DNA of 64,000 bases from Carboxylicivirga linearis (GCF_018271995.1 NZ_JAGUCO010000013.1:62001-126000); one strand, 5' to 3'; counted from the first letter of the stretch, positions 36,893 to 47,509 are shown. Translations and numbers: made by a program. The notes: generated from the sequence alone by a model not told the origin.

Positions 36893-39490
36893 ATGAATAA
36901 CATTAGGCGAATTTTAGTGGCGGCTATGGTTTTCTCTGCTTTGTCAGTGAAAGCCCAGTTTCCATATCAAAATCCCAACCTGAGTTCTGAAGAACGGGCA
37001 AAAGATTTGATTTCCAGACTAACACTTGAAGAAAAGGCATCCCTGATGTGCGACCAATCAGATCCGATTCCTGAATTAGGAGTAAAACGGTTCAACTGGT
37101 GGAGCGAAGCTCTGCATGGGTATGCGAATAATGATAGTGTTACGGTTTTTCCTGAGCCTATCGGCATGGCAGCCTCTTTCAATGATAAATTATTGTACCA
37201 TATATATGATGCAGTTTCGGATGAAGCGAGGGCAAAGTATCATCAATGGATACGAGCCGGTAATGAAAATAAACGTTTCTTAAGTCTCTCGGTTTGGACG
37301 CCTAATGTTAATATTTTTCGCGACCCTCGCTGGGGGCGTGGACAAGAAACTTATGGGGAAGACCCATACCTTACTTCACGCATGGGGGTTGCAGTGGTAA
37401 AAGGATTACAGGGACCTGAAGATGCAAAATATAGAAAATTGCTGGCTTGTGCAAAGCATTATGCGGTGCATTCAGGTCCCGAATGGAGTCGTCATGAGTT
37501 GAATTTGAATAATGTTAATCCGCGCGAGTTGTATGAAACATATATGCCCGCTTTTAAAGCTTTGGTTCAGGAGGCTGATGTCAGACAGGTGATGTGTGCC
37601 TATCAGCGATTAGATGATGAACCTTGCTGTGGAAATACGCGTTTGTTGCAAAGAATACTGCGTGATGAATGGGGATTCAAATATTTAGTTGTATCAGATT
37701 GTGGTGCAATAACCGACTTCTTTACAACTCATAATGTATCTTCCGATGCTGTTCATGCTGCTTCTAAAGCAGTTCTCTCGGGTACCGATGTTGAATGCGT
37801 ATGGGAGAATTACCCATTTAAGAACCTTCCCGAAGCTGTTGAGCGTGATTTGATAAAAGAGGAAGATATTGACAAAAGTCTGATGCGTGTTTTGGTTGGC
37901 CGTTTTGATCTTGGTGATTTCGATAATGATTCGATTGTACCGTGGGCGCAAATTCCTGCATCAGTTCTTAACAATGAGAAACATCGTCAGCTAGCCCTTG
38001 ACATTGCAAGGCAAAGTATGACTCTTCTGCAGAATAGGAACAATGCGTTACCTCTGTCAAAGAAACATAAAAAGATAGCTGTTATTGGTCCTAATGCGAA
38101 TGACAAACCTATGTTATGGGGAAATTATAATGGTACCCCTGTGCGTACCATTTCTATTCTCGATGGAATACAAACAAAAATTGCAGCAGACAAAATATTA
38201 TATGATAAAGCTTGTGACCTGGTTGAAGATAAGGTAACCGTTAGTTACTTTGGTCAGTGTTCGGTTGATGGTAAACCCGGATTTAAAGCAACTTATTGGA
38301 ATAATCCAACCCGGGAAGGTGATATTGTAACAACTCAGCAAATTGTAAATCCGATTAAAATGACCACTGCTGGTCAGCACGAATTTGCATCCGGTGTGAA
38401 GTTGGAGGGCTTTTCGGCCATTTACGAAACTGATTTCGTTCCAAAGGTCAGTGAAGAAATTGTTTTTAAGGGTGGCGCAACAGGTTATTTTGAATTATTG
38501 GTTAATGGAGAAACAATCAAAAAGTATAACAACTGGAGAACGTTGTCATCACGAATACCTTTTAAGGTTGAGGCCGGACAGAAATATAAAATTCAAATTC
38601 TCTATAATCAGTCAAATAACTGGCAGGCTAATGTTGAATTTGACTTTGGTAAAGAAATAGATGTTGATTATACAAACCTGATCAATAAGTTAAAAGGAGT
38701 TGATGATGTAATTTTTGTTGGAGGATTATCCGGTAACCTTGAAGGAGAAGAAATGCCGGTTAATTATCCGGGTTTTAAAGGTGGAGACCGAACAAATATC
38801 GAACTACCATCGGTACAGCGTAATTGCTTGAAGGCTTTGAAAGAAGCAGGCAAAAAAGTGATTTTCGTGAATTGCTCAGGATCGGCTATTGCATTGGCTC
38901 CTGAAACAGAGAGTTGCGATGCCATTTTACAGGCCTGGTATCCGGGCGAATCGGGTGGTCTAGCGGTTGCTGACGTGTTGTTTGGCGATTATAACCCTTC
39001 AGGAAAGTTACCTGTAACTTTCTATGAAAACTCTGAAAAGCTGGGTGATTTCGAGGATTATTCAATGAAAGGAAAAACCTATCGTTATACAACTGAAGCT
39101 CTGTTTCCGTTTGGGTTTGGTTTAAGTTATACTCAATTCAATATTGGAGAGGCTAAAGCCGACAAAAACAGTATTCAGCCCAATGAATCGGTTGAACTGT
39201 CAATTCCTGTATCCAATGTGGGGCAACACAGCGGAACTGAGATTTTGCAGGTTTATATACGCAAAGTTAACGATATGGATGGACCCCTTAAAAGCCTGAG
39301 AGCTTATGAACGGGTTGAACTGGCAAAAGGTCAAACAGTCAATGCTAAAATAGTATTACCTCCATCATCATTCGAGTTCTACGATTGGTCACAGAGAAAA
39401 ATGACAGTTACCAAAGGTGAGTACGAAGTTTATTATGGAAACAGTTCAAAGGAGGCAGATCTAAAGAAAATTAGAATTACCATTTTATAA
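36893..39490 (+). CDS. GH3 beta-xylosidase/beta-glucosidase with PA14 insertion
   Basis: An 865-residue secreted GH3 (signal peptide MNNIRRILVAAMVFSALSVKA, 22 residues including the Gln). The (beta/alpha)8 domain (about 30-370) contains NWWSEALHGY, the DPRWGRGQETYGEDP signature, KHYAVHSGPE and the nucleophile VVSDCGA (Asp269). The alpha/beta sandwich is split by a PA14-like beta domain (about 455-585; FKATYWNN...). FPFGFGLSYT and a fibronectin-III-like tail (about 760-865) follow. The WWSEALHG and DCGA motifs are those of bacterial Xyl3A-type xylosidases. It probably cleaves xylobiose and longer oligosaccharides in the periplasm. 35 bases separate it from the next gene. Confidence 0.94.
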   Translation: MNNIRRILVAAMVFSALSVKAQFPYQNPNLSSEERAKDLISRLTLEEKASLMCDQSDPIPELGVKRFNWWSEALHGYANNDSVTVFPEPIGMAASFNDKLLYHIYDAVSDEARAKYHQWIRAGNENKRFLSLSVWTPNVNIFRDPRWGRGQETYGEDPYLTSRMGVAVVKGLQGPEDAKYRKLLACAKHYAVHSGPEWSRHELNLNNVNPRELYETYMPAFKALVQEADVRQVMCAYQRLDDEPCCGNTRLLQRILRDEWGFKYLVVSDCGAITDFFTTHNVSSDAVHAASKAVLSGTDVECVWENYPFKNLPEAVERDLIKEEDIDKSLMRVLVGRFDLGDFDNDSIVPWAQIPASVLNNEKHRQLALDIARQSMTLLQNRNNALPLSKKHKKIAVIGPNANDKPMLWGNYNGTPVRTISILDGIQTKIAADKILYDKACDLVEDKVTVSYFGQCSVDGKPGFKATYWNNPTREGDIVTTQQIVNPIKMTTAGQHEFASGVKLEGFSAIYETDFVPKVSEEIVFKGGATGYFELLVNGETIKKYNNWRTLSSRIPFKVEAGQKYKIQILYNQSNNWQANVEFDFGKEIDVDYTNLINKLKGVDDVIFVGGLSGNLEGEEMPVNYPGFKGGDRTNIELPSVQRNCLKALKEAGKKVIFVNCSGSAIALAPETESCDAILQAWYPGESGGLAVADVLFGDYNPSGKLPVTFYENSEKLGDFEDYSMKGKTYRYTTEALFPFGFGLSYTQFNIGEAKADKNSIQPNESVELSIPVSNVGQHSGTEILQVYIRKVNDMDGPLKSLRAYERVELAKGQTVNAKIVLPPSSFEFYDWSQRKMTVTKGEYEVYYGNSSKEADLKKIRITIL

Positions 39491-39525
39491 GTAATCATAT
39501 TAACTTAACTGTTTTAAGTACCGCG

Positions 39526-41454
39526 ATGAGACCTTTAAATGCCTTGATTATTTTTTTACTTCTGGGTGTTGTTAATACTTCTGCCAGTGCATTTGTTATT
39601 AATTCTCCTGACAAGAAACTTCAAGTTCAATTAATAAATGACCAGAAAAGTGACTGTTGTAAATGGTATTTAAAGGTCGAATATCTTGTTGGAGAGTATT
39701 ATAGCGAAATAATTCCCCGCATTGATTTGGGTTTGGTGCGAAATGATCAGGTATTCTCAAAAGAATTAAAACTGGTTAAAACGAGTAAGATACATAGCTT
39801 GTATGAAGACTATCATTCGATGCACGGAAAGCGTTCTAATAGAACAAATGAAGGTAATGAGGTACTTGTGACTTTTGTGACTCCACAGAAATCGAAAATG
39901 AATCTGTTTTTAAGAGTTTATAATGATGGGGTTGCTTTTCGGTATGAATTTCCTGATAAAGAAGGAAGCTATATTATAAATGATGAATTAACAGCTTATT
40001 CTGTTTCAGATAGTACCAAAAGGTGGTTAGAGAAATTTAATCCGGCAAACGAAGGGCTTTATTCCTGCCAGATGGATGGCAGTATACAACAGGATTGGTG
40101 CTATCCGGCACTTTTTCAGTGTCAGGACAGCGATTGTTGGTTTCTGATTCATGAAGCAGATCTTGATCGAAACTACTGCGGAACCAAATTAACAAATTTT
40201 GGAGATGGAAATGTTTATAAACTCACTTTTCCTGATGATTGGAATGGCAGAGGTACAGGCCACATACATCCGTCAATAACGTTACCCTGGAAATCCCCCT
40301 GGAGAAGTATTATTGTTGGTAGTTTGGCCGATATTGTTGAATCAACCCTGATTGATGACATATCATCTCCTTCAGTCATAAAGGATACAAGCTGGATTAA
40401 ACCGGGTTTGTCTTCCTGGAATTATTGGTCGGATAATCATGGCACCAAAGACTATCAGGTTATATGTAAATTTGCTGATTTGGCTGCTGATATGGGATGG
40501 CCTTATACATTACTCGATTGGGAATGGGATGCAATGAGTAATGGAGGTGATCTGAATGATGCATTGACTTATATTCACTCTCTTGGTTTGAAACCTCTGA
40601 TTTGGTATAATTCTGGTGGCGATCATACATGGGTTGGTGCAACTCCTAAGGATAGGATGCTTACTCACGAGAACCGAATGGCTGAGTTTAGGAAACTGAA
40701 AGAAATGGGAATTGCAGGTGTAAAAGTTGATTTTTTTGAATGTGAAAAGCAAAATATGATTAACTATTACCTGGATATACTCGAAGATGCAGCCCGTTTT
40801 GAAATAATGGTGTATTTTCATGGATGTCTTGTGCCACGTGGATGGCAGCGAACTTATCCACACCTGATGACCTATGAGGGAGTTCGCGGTGCCGAATGGT
40901 ATAATAATGGTCCGGAGTTTACTACAACAGCACCTGAACACAATACTACTTTGCCATTTACGCGAAATGTTGTCGGTTCAATGGATTATACTCCGGTAAC
41001 TTTCACCAATTCACAATATCCTCATATCACTTCTTATGGACATGAATTAGCTTTAAGTGTGATATTTGAATCCGGTATTCAGCACATGGCTGATCGTCCT
41101 GAAGGGTATTACCGATTACCCTATGCTGTTAAAAATTTTCTGAGAACTGTACCTTGTAGTTGGGACGATACTAAATTGCTGGATGGCTATCCGGGACAAT
41201 TTTCCGTTTTAGCACGCCGCAAAGGTAATGATTGGTATGTGGGGAGTATTAATTCTGATTCGAAGGAAAAAAATCAAACTGTTCAATTTGATTTCCTAAC
41301 AATTGGTAAAACATACAAACTAACACTAATCTCAGATGGAGAGCACGATCAAGCTTTTTCTATAAAGCATCTGGTAATTGACAGTAATTCGGTTCTTAAT
41401 GTAAATATGCTTCGAAGGGGTGGTTTTGCTGCCAGGATTATCCCCTTAAATTAA
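39526..41454 (+). CDS. GH97 family glycoside hydrolase (retaining type), second copy
   Basis: A 642-residue secreted GH97 (signal peptide to about residue 22, SASA). The barrel holds LLDWEWDAMSNGGD, VKVDFFECEKQ with Asp402 in the retaining nucleophile position, FHGCLVPRGWQRTYP, and EGVRGAEW supplying glutamates 451 and 457. It is clearly diverged from the GH97 at 676-2625 (FFECEKQ against FFGGDKQ; EGVRGAE against EAVLASE), which suggests a different leaving sugar. Likely an alpha-galactosidase or beta-L-arabinopyranosidase acting on side chains. Third gene of the GH43-GH3-GH97 operon. Confidence 0.93.
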   Translation: MRPLNALIIFLLLGVVNTSASAFVINSPDKKLQVQLINDQKSDCCKWYLKVEYLVGEYYSEIIPRIDLGLVRNDQVFSKELKLVKTSKIHSLYEDYHSMHGKRSNRTNEGNEVLVTFVTPQKSKMNLFLRVYNDGVAFRYEFPDKEGSYIINDELTAYSVSDSTKRWLEKFNPANEGLYSCQMDGSIQQDWCYPALFQCQDSDCWFLIHEADLDRNYCGTKLTNFGDGNVYKLTFPDDWNGRGTGHIHPSITLPWKSPWRSIIVGSLADIVESTLIDDISSPSVIKDTSWIKPGLSSWNYWSDNHGTKDYQVICKFADLAADMGWPYTLLDWEWDAMSNGGDLNDALTYIHSLGLKPLIWYNSGGDHTWVGATPKDRMLTHENRMAEFRKLKEMGIAGVKVDFFECEKQNMINYYLDILEDAARFEIMVYFHGCLVPRGWQRTYPHLMTYEGVRGAEWYNNGPEFTTTAPEHNTTLPFTRNVVGSMDYTPVTFTNSQYPHITSYGHELALSVIFESGIQHMADRPEGYYRLPYAVKNFLRTVPCSWDDTKLLDGYPGQFSVLARRKGNDWYVGSINSDSKEKNQTVQFDFLTIGKTYKLTLISDGEHDQAFSIKHLVIDSNSVLNVNMLRRGGFAARIIPLN

Positions 41455-41528
41455 TAAATAAAGCTATGAAGTACCTCAAGTCATATTTTTAATTGTAGTT
41501 TTTATCAAGTAACGATTGATTGAACGTG

Positions 41529-41570
41529 TAATTCAGAGCGACAGTTTTAACTAGGTGCTCTGAATTATTT
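41529..41570 (+). terminator. Probable terminator or attenuator hairpin between GH97 and GH95
   Basis: A perfect 11-bp stem, TAATTCAGAGC (41529-41539) with GCTCTGAATTA (41557-41567), closes a 17-base loop. The T tail is short, so termination may be partial. Confidence 0.55.
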
Positions 41571-41604
41571 GATTGGAATTCAATGGCTTCAAAAAATATA
41601 ATGT

Positions 41605-44037
41605 ATGAAAAGGATCTTACTCAATATCTTAGTCACTATACTATTGATTGGTTGCAATAGTTCATATTCTGATGACGACTTAAAACTATGGTACGATAAG
41701 CCCGCTGTTCACTTCGAAGAGGCTTTAGTTATCGGTAATGGCAAAACAGGAGCAACAGTATTTGGTGGGGTTCATACTGATAAGATTCATCTTAACGATG
41801 CTACTTTGTGGAGTGGGGAACCAGTGGATAGATATATGAACCCTGAAGCTTATAAAAACATTCCTGCTATCAGAGAAGCCTTGGAAAAGGAAGATTATAA
41901 ATTGGCAGAGCAACTAAATAAAAAAATACAGGGTAGATTCTCCCAATCATATGCTCCTCTTGGCACAATGTATCTTGAATTTAATAACCAAAAAGAATTT
42001 GAAGACTATTATAGGGAGCTTGACATTAGTAATGCTATTGCTAAAGTAAATTATAAGTGCGACGGGGTGACTTATTATCGCGAATATCTGGTATCTAATC
42101 CCGATAAGGTGATGGTGATCAAACTATCAGCTGATAAGAAAAACGCACTAAATTTCAATCTGAAATTTGATAGTCAGTTAAAATATAAGAGTGTCGCCAA
42201 CCCAAACAGATTAGAAATATCAGGATATGCTCCGTATCATACTGTACCAAGTTATTGGGGAAGCGATAATCCGGTTCGTTTTGACGAAAAACGTGGTACA
42301 AGATTTTCTGCTCATTTCAACGTTTTGAATGAAGGTGGTGAGGTTATTGTAAGTGATAGTGGTATTCAGGTTAATGAGGCCAATGAGGTTATCTTGCACA
42401 TTTGTACTGCTACAAGCTTTAATGGTTTTGATAAGAATCCAGCTAGTCATGGATTAGATAACCAGTCTATTGCCAGTCAATTGCTCAGGCAGTCTACAAT
42501 AAGAAAGTATGAAACCATAAAAACAGATCATATAAAGGATTATCAGTCGTTTTTTAACAGAGTTAAACTTCAACTTGGCGATTATAATAGACCTGATTTG
42601 CCCACAGATCAGCGCTTAATCAAGTATACTGAGGGAGCTGAGGATAAAGGATTGGAAATATTGTATTTTCAGTATGGGCGGTACTTGCTTATTTCCAGCT
42701 CTCGTACTGATCAGGTTCCGGCTAACCTGCAAGGTATCTGGAATCCGTATATTCGTCCGCCCTGGAGTAGTAACTATACGATGAATATTAATGTAGAAGA
42801 AAACTATTGGTTAGCGGAAGCTGCCAATCTTTCTGAAATGCATCAGCCATTTTTACAATTTATTGGAAATCTGGCCGAAACAGGTGAAGTTACGGCTAAA
42901 ACATTTTACGGGGTTGATAAGGGCTGGGCTGCATGTCATAATTCTGATATATGGGCAATGAGTAATCCGGTTGGAGACTTTGGTTACGGAGATCCCATGT
43001 GGGCTTGCTGGAATATGAGTGGAACTTGGGTAGTTACACACCTTTGGGATCATTATTTATATACGGGTGAGAAAACATTTCTTAGTAATTATGCCTATCC
43101 GCTAATGAAGGGAGCAGCTGAATTCTGTCTTGATTGGTTGGTTGAAGATAAAAATGGATGGCTTATTACTTCACCATCCACATCACCTGAGAATACTTAT
43201 ATTACCCCTGATGGTTTCAGAGGTGCAACACTTTATGGGGCTACTTGTGATTTGGCTATGATTCGTGAGTGCTTGAAACAGACAATCCGAGCTTCTGAAG
43301 TTCTTAAACAGGATGCTTCCCTGAGGGATAGTATGAATAATGTCCTGACCAAATTATACCCTTATCAGATTGGAAAAAAAGGCAATCTTCAGGAGTGGTA
43401 TCACGATTGGGAAGATGCTGAACCTCAACATCGTCACCAGACACACTTGTTTGGATTGTATCCGGGTAATCATATAACTCCTCTAATTGAACCTGAATTA
43501 GCAAAAGCTTGTCGAAAATCACTCGAAATTAAGGGAGATGAGACTACCGGATGGTCAAAAGGCTGGCGAATTAACCTTTGGGCCAGACTTTGGGATGGTA
43601 ATAGAGCCTATAAGCTTTACCGTGAATTGCTGACCTATGTGCCTCCCCATGGAGCCGAAAACGTGAACTATGGTGGTGGCGGTGGCACTTATCCCAATTT
43701 ATTGGATGCTCATCCACCTTTTCAAATAGATGGTAATTTTGGTGGTGCTGCTGGTGTGATAGAAATGTTATTACAATCAAATGAAGAACAGATACTTTTA
43801 TTACCAGCTTTACCCGATGTATGGTCTGACGGTCAGGTGTGCGGACTTTGTGCCAGAGGTGGTTTTGAAATTTCAATGAAGTGGAAGAATGGTAAGCTGA
43901 CAGAAGTGGAAGTTTTTTCTAAAATTGGTAATAGATGCTCTTTAAGGTACAATGAAAAAACGATTGGATTTGATACCAAAGTGGGTGGTAAGTATTGTTT
44001 TGTATACAATAGAGGAGAACTAAAAAATAGAATTTAA
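41605..44037 (+). CDS. GH95 alpha-L-fucosidase/alpha-L-galactosidase
   Basis: An 810-residue lipoprotein (Cys17 in LLIGC). It shows GH95 blocks throughout: the N-terminal LWYDKPAVHFEEALVIGNGKTGATVFGG, DATLWSGEP, VPANLQGIWNP (about 372), PPWSSNYTMNINVEENYW, the SPSTSPENTY block with Glu529, WSKGWRINLWARLWDG, and HPPFQIDGNFGG. GH95 enzymes remove alpha-1,2-linked L-fucose; some in complex-xylan loci remove L-galactose instead. Which sugar applies cannot be decided without aligning the sugar-C6 contact residue. It probably forms an operon with GH31, 30 bases downstream. Confidence 0.93.
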   Translation: MKRILLNILVTILLIGCNSSYSDDDLKLWYDKPAVHFEEALVIGNGKTGATVFGGVHTDKIHLNDATLWSGEPVDRYMNPEAYKNIPAIREALEKEDYKLAEQLNKKIQGRFSQSYAPLGTMYLEFNNQKEFEDYYRELDISNAIAKVNYKCDGVTYYREYLVSNPDKVMVIKLSADKKNALNFNLKFDSQLKYKSVANPNRLEISGYAPYHTVPSYWGSDNPVRFDEKRGTRFSAHFNVLNEGGEVIVSDSGIQVNEANEVILHICTATSFNGFDKNPASHGLDNQSIASQLLRQSTIRKYETIKTDHIKDYQSFFNRVKLQLGDYNRPDLPTDQRLIKYTEGAEDKGLEILYFQYGRYLLISSSRTDQVPANLQGIWNPYIRPPWSSNYTMNINVEENYWLAEAANLSEMHQPFLQFIGNLAETGEVTAKTFYGVDKGWAACHNSDIWAMSNPVGDFGYGDPMWACWNMSGTWVVTHLWDHYLYTGEKTFLSNYAYPLMKGAAEFCLDWLVEDKNGWLITSPSTSPENTYITPDGFRGATLYGATCDLAMIRECLKQTIRASEVLKQDASLRDSMNNVLTKLYPYQIGKKGNLQEWYHDWEDAEPQHRHQTHLFGLYPGNHITPLIEPELAKACRKSLEIKGDETTGWSKGWRINLWARLWDGNRAYKLYRELLTYVPPHGAENVNYGGGGGTYPNLLDAHPPFQIDGNFGGAAGVIEMLLQSNEEQILLLPALPDVWSDGQVCGLCARGGFEISMKWKNGKLTEVEVFSKIGNRCSLRYNEKTIGFDTKVGGKYCFVYNRGELKNRI

Positions 44038-44067
44038 CTTTACAATCAAAATTCTAATTCATAAAAT

Positions 44068-46530
44068 ATGAAAGTAATTAACTCCATGCTGATTCTGGTT
44101 CTTCTCATTGGTATAGGTTGTACTCCACAATCGTATGTCAAGACAGAAACTGGTATAAAGACAACTATTGATTCGATGGTAGTTGAACTAAACTTTTATA
44201 CGGCTGACATAGTTCGGGTCACCAAATCTCTGTCAGGGGAATCTTTTGAAAAGAAAAGTCTTTCTGTAGTTAAAGAACCAGAAAATGTGCCTTTTAAAGT
44301 AAAAGAATCAGGTATCCATATTTTGTTGGAAAGCGAACTATTAATGGTACAGATCGATACCCAAACAGGGGGCATATCCTATCTGGGATCAAATGGTGAT
44401 ACTCTTCTTCTGGAAAAAGCTGCAAGTGCAACTTTCACGCCATTTAACGATGCTGGTAATGAAACATATTCTGTTAAGCAATCGTTTATCCTCGCCCCAG
44501 ACGAAGCTATCTACGGGCTTGGAATCCTTCAAAATGGGATGATGTCTCAACGCAACCAACAAGTACACATGGTTCAGAATAACACCTGGGATTTTTCTAC
44601 ATTTTTTCAATCGGTAAAAGGGTACGGTCTATTTTGGGATAACTATTCACCAACTGATTTTACGGACGATGAATCGGGTACCGAATTCGCTTCAGAAGTT
44701 GGCGATTGTATCGATTATTATTTTATGTATGGCGGAAATGCTGATGGAGTGGTTGCTGAAATGCGCAACCTGACCGGAAAAGTACCTATGTTTCCTCTTT
44801 GGACCTATGGTTTTTGGCAAAGTCGCGAGCGTTACAAAACTCAGGAAGAAACTGTTGGAGTAGTTAAAAAATACCGTGAATTAGGTGTTCCGTTAGACGG
44901 TATTATTCAGGACTGGCAGTATTGGGGTGATAATTACCACTGGAATGGCATGTCTTTTAAAAATCCGGGGTTTCCAGATCCTCAAAAATTTGTCGATGAT
45001 GTTCATAATTTGAATGCACACATGATTATTTCAATCTGGTCATCTTTTGGTCCCAAAACTCCACAATATAAAATTTTGAAGGATAAGGACATGTTAATGG
45101 ATTTTCAAACATGGCCACAATCAGGGAAAGAAGGTTGGCCTCCGGATATGAATTATCCATCAGGAGTGCAGGTCTACGATCCTTATAATCCCGAGGCTCG
45201 AGATATTTATTGGAAATATTTGAGTGAAGGGCTTTTCTCGTTGGGAATTGATGGTTGGTGGATGGATTCGACTGAACCAGACCACATGGATATTAAACCA
45301 GAAGATTTTGATAATAAAACCTATCTGGGCTCTTTCCGCAAAGTGCGCAATGCATTCCCACTTGCAACTGTTGGAGGTGTTTACGATCATCAGCGCAAAG
45401 CCTCTTCTGATAAAAGGGTATTTATTTTAACACGTTCTGGTTTTGCAGGTCAACAACGCTATGGTTGTAATGTTTGGTCTGGAGACCTTGGCTCCTCATG
45501 GGATGCCTTGCGGAATCAAGTTCCGGCCGGACTGAATTTTACCCTGACCGGAAATCCGAATTTCAATACCGATATCGGTGGTTTTTTTGCAGGTGCTTAC
45601 AATAAATCGTGGAATGACGGAACAGCTTCGAAAAATCCACTATTCCAGGAGTTGTATGTACGCTGGATGCAATATGGGGTATTTACCCCAATGATGCGTT
45701 CGCACGGAACCGAAATGAAACGGGAGATCTACTATTTTGGTAAACAAGGCGAGCCAATATACGATGCCATTGCAAGTGCCATCAACCTGCGTTATTTATT
45801 GTTGCCATATATTTATACTACTTCGTGGAATGTTACCAATGCCAATAACAGTTTTATGCGTGCTTTAGTAATGGATTTTCCGTCAGATAAGAAAGTATGG
45901 GACATGAACAACGAGTATATGTTTGGCCAGTCGCTTCTTGTAGCACCGGTACTGTCAGCCCATTATACTCCTGAGAAAATGGTGAAGGTTGATGAAGCAA
46001 CAGGTTGGAACAAAGGAGGTGCAAGAACTAAAGAGGGTTATCCGGTAGTTGATTTTACAAAAACGAAATCCTCCACTGTTTATCTACCGAAAGGAACAAC
46101 CTGGTATGATTTCTGGACAAATGAAAAGTTTGATGGAGGTCAGGAAATTTCAAAAGAAACCACCATAAATACAATACCGTTGTATGTAAAAGCTGGAAGT
46201 ATTCTCCCTATTGGTCCAAAAGTTCAATACGCAACCGAGACGAATTGGGATAATTTAGAAATCCGCATTTACACAGATGCCGATGGTGAATTTACTTTTT
46301 ATGAAGACGAAAACGATAATTATAACTACGAAAAAGGTGTATATTCAACTATTCCTTTTGAGTGGAATGATGCCGAGAAAACACTAACCATTGGTGAACG
46401 TAAGGGTGATTTCCCAGGCATGCTCACTGAAAGAACATTCAACATTGTACTTGCATCTAAAGACAAAAATGTTGGCACATTGAATAAAGTAGTTCATTAT
46501 TCAGGTGAAGAAGTTGTCGTCAAATTGTAA
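44068..46530 (+). CDS. GH31 alpha-xylosidase/alpha-glucosidase
   Basis: An 820-residue lipoprotein (Cys18 in GIGC). N-terminal beta-sandwich (about 30-240), catalytic barrel (about 245-600) and C-terminal beta domains. The nucleophile is Asp400 in GWWMDSTEPD and the acid/base candidate is Asp473 in NVWSGDLGSSW. WTYGFWQSRERY and the IIQDWQYWG block match the alpha-xylosidase group of GH31 more than maltase types. Some xylan loci of Bacteroides carry such a GH31. It could act on alpha-linked xylose or galactose in complex side chains. A hairpin follows 43 bases after the stop. Confidence 0.93.
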   Translation: MKVINSMLILVLLIGIGCTPQSYVKTETGIKTTIDSMVVELNFYTADIVRVTKSLSGESFEKKSLSVVKEPENVPFKVKESGIHILLESELLMVQIDTQTGGISYLGSNGDTLLLEKAASATFTPFNDAGNETYSVKQSFILAPDEAIYGLGILQNGMMSQRNQQVHMVQNNTWDFSTFFQSVKGYGLFWDNYSPTDFTDDESGTEFASEVGDCIDYYFMYGGNADGVVAEMRNLTGKVPMFPLWTYGFWQSRERYKTQEETVGVVKKYRELGVPLDGIIQDWQYWGDNYHWNGMSFKNPGFPDPQKFVDDVHNLNAHMIISIWSSFGPKTPQYKILKDKDMLMDFQTWPQSGKEGWPPDMNYPSGVQVYDPYNPEARDIYWKYLSEGLFSLGIDGWWMDSTEPDHMDIKPEDFDNKTYLGSFRKVRNAFPLATVGGVYDHQRKASSDKRVFILTRSGFAGQQRYGCNVWSGDLGSSWDALRNQVPAGLNFTLTGNPNFNTDIGGFFAGAYNKSWNDGTASKNPLFQELYVRWMQYGVFTPMMRSHGTEMKREIYYFGKQGEPIYDAIASAINLRYLLLPYIYTTSWNVTNANNSFMRALVMDFPSDKKVWDMNNEYMFGQSLLVAPVLSAHYTPEKMVKVDEATGWNKGGARTKEGYPVVDFTKTKSSTVYLPKGTTWYDFWTNEKFDGGQEISKETTINTIPLYVKAGSILPIGPKVQYATETNWDNLEIRIYTDADGEFTFYEDENDNYNYEKGVYSTIPFEWNDAEKTLTIGERKGDFPGMLTERTFNIVLASKDKNVGTLNKVVHYSGEEVVVKL

Positions 46531-46573
46531 TAAGATAAAACTAAAAAATAATAACTTTCTTCTGTATTTTAAT

Positions 46574-46600
46574 CAACCTGAACATGTTTCAGGTTGTTTG
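46574..46600 (+). terminator. Intrinsic terminator after GH31
   Basis: A perfect 9-bp stem, CAACCTGAA (46574-46582) with TTCAGGTTG (46588-46596), closes a 5-base loop and is followed by TTTG. Confidence 0.7.
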
Positions 46601-46667
46601 AAATTACAATGTTTTAGGTATTTGCGAAGGCTAATGTCTTTCATTTTAATACATTCAGATTAATAAT

Positions 46668-47231
46668 ATGAACTCGACCTCTAAACTAAACAGTATAGTA
46701 GTAGCTGTAATTCTGCTATTCTTATTTATTTCCAGGAATACTTTTGCCCAAAGTCCTGAAACGGAAAAAGGAGATAGCATTTATCTCGATTTTAAAATGG
46801 AACTGATGTGGAAGGCTAAGGTCAAGATCGGAAAAACGATTAATGTTGGAGAGAGTAAACGAGGTTCAAGGCATATGATTCCCATTATCGGTGGTACATT
46901 TAGAGGGCCAAATATTAACGGCGAAGTTTTACCATATGGTGAAGACTGGCAGCTAGTACGTCCTGATGGTGATACAGAACTTAATGCGCGATATTTGCTT
47001 CAAACTGAAGATGGTATAATTATTCGCATTGCAAACAAAGCCTTAATGCATAAGCCAGCCAAAGATGATGAAGGTGGTTTTTATGTGAAATCTGTGGTTG
47101 ACATTGAAGCTCCTTCTGAAAGTATTTACGACAATTTAAACCATGCTGTCTTTATAGGAACGCTCGAAATCCCGCAAATAGAGCCAAACGAAGAGCCATA
47201 TGTTGTAATTGGCGTTTATAAAGTACTATAG
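46668..47231 (+). CDS. Secreted DUF3237-family protein
   Basis: A 187-residue protein with a signal peptide (to about residue 28, TFAQ). The body matches the small beta-barrel DUF3237 family: IPIIGGTFRGPNINGEVLPYGEDWQLVRPDG (about 64-94), ARYLLQTEDGIIIRI, and a C-terminal YVVIGVYKV strand. No enzymatic activity is established for this family as far as I know, and I see no catalytic motif. It stands alone between the GH31 terminator and the GH29 gene. Its export and position inside a carbohydrate locus suggest a periplasmic or surface accessory role, but no function can be assigned. Confidence 0.8.
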   Translation: MNSTSKLNSIVVAVILLFLFISRNTFAQSPETEKGDSIYLDFKMELMWKAKVKIGKTINVGESKRGSRHMIPIIGGTFRGPNINGEVLPYGEDWQLVRPDGDTELNARYLLQTEDGIIIRIANKALMHKPAKDDEGGFYVKSVVDIEAPSESIYDNLNHAVFIGTLEIPQIEPNEEPYVVIGVYKVL

Positions 47232-47509
47232 TTTAAGGTCAAATTTGATATTAATTATCATTGTTAGTTTAATATTAAACTTTTAATTTCTTCTTTTTAT
47301 TGAAGAGCTTTAGATTATAATATGTCTTTTGGGGGATTGTTGAAATTTTTTACAAAATTTATCAACTAAATAGTAAATATCAATAATTTTGCCTTTCATT
47401 AGAACTGAGTGTATGTATTTAAATATCAAATGTATAATTCAGTAAAATACTCATTTCTTTTTTGTTAGTTATCAGGTTCTTTTATTGAACTAAAGTTAAA
47501 GTCATAAAT

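Noticed and set aside
47376-47435. ATATCAA-type sequences and an exact TAATTTTG box (47384-47391) before GH29
   Set aside because: The box could be a promoter, but no operator copy aligns at the fixed spacing; too weak to list as a regulated site.
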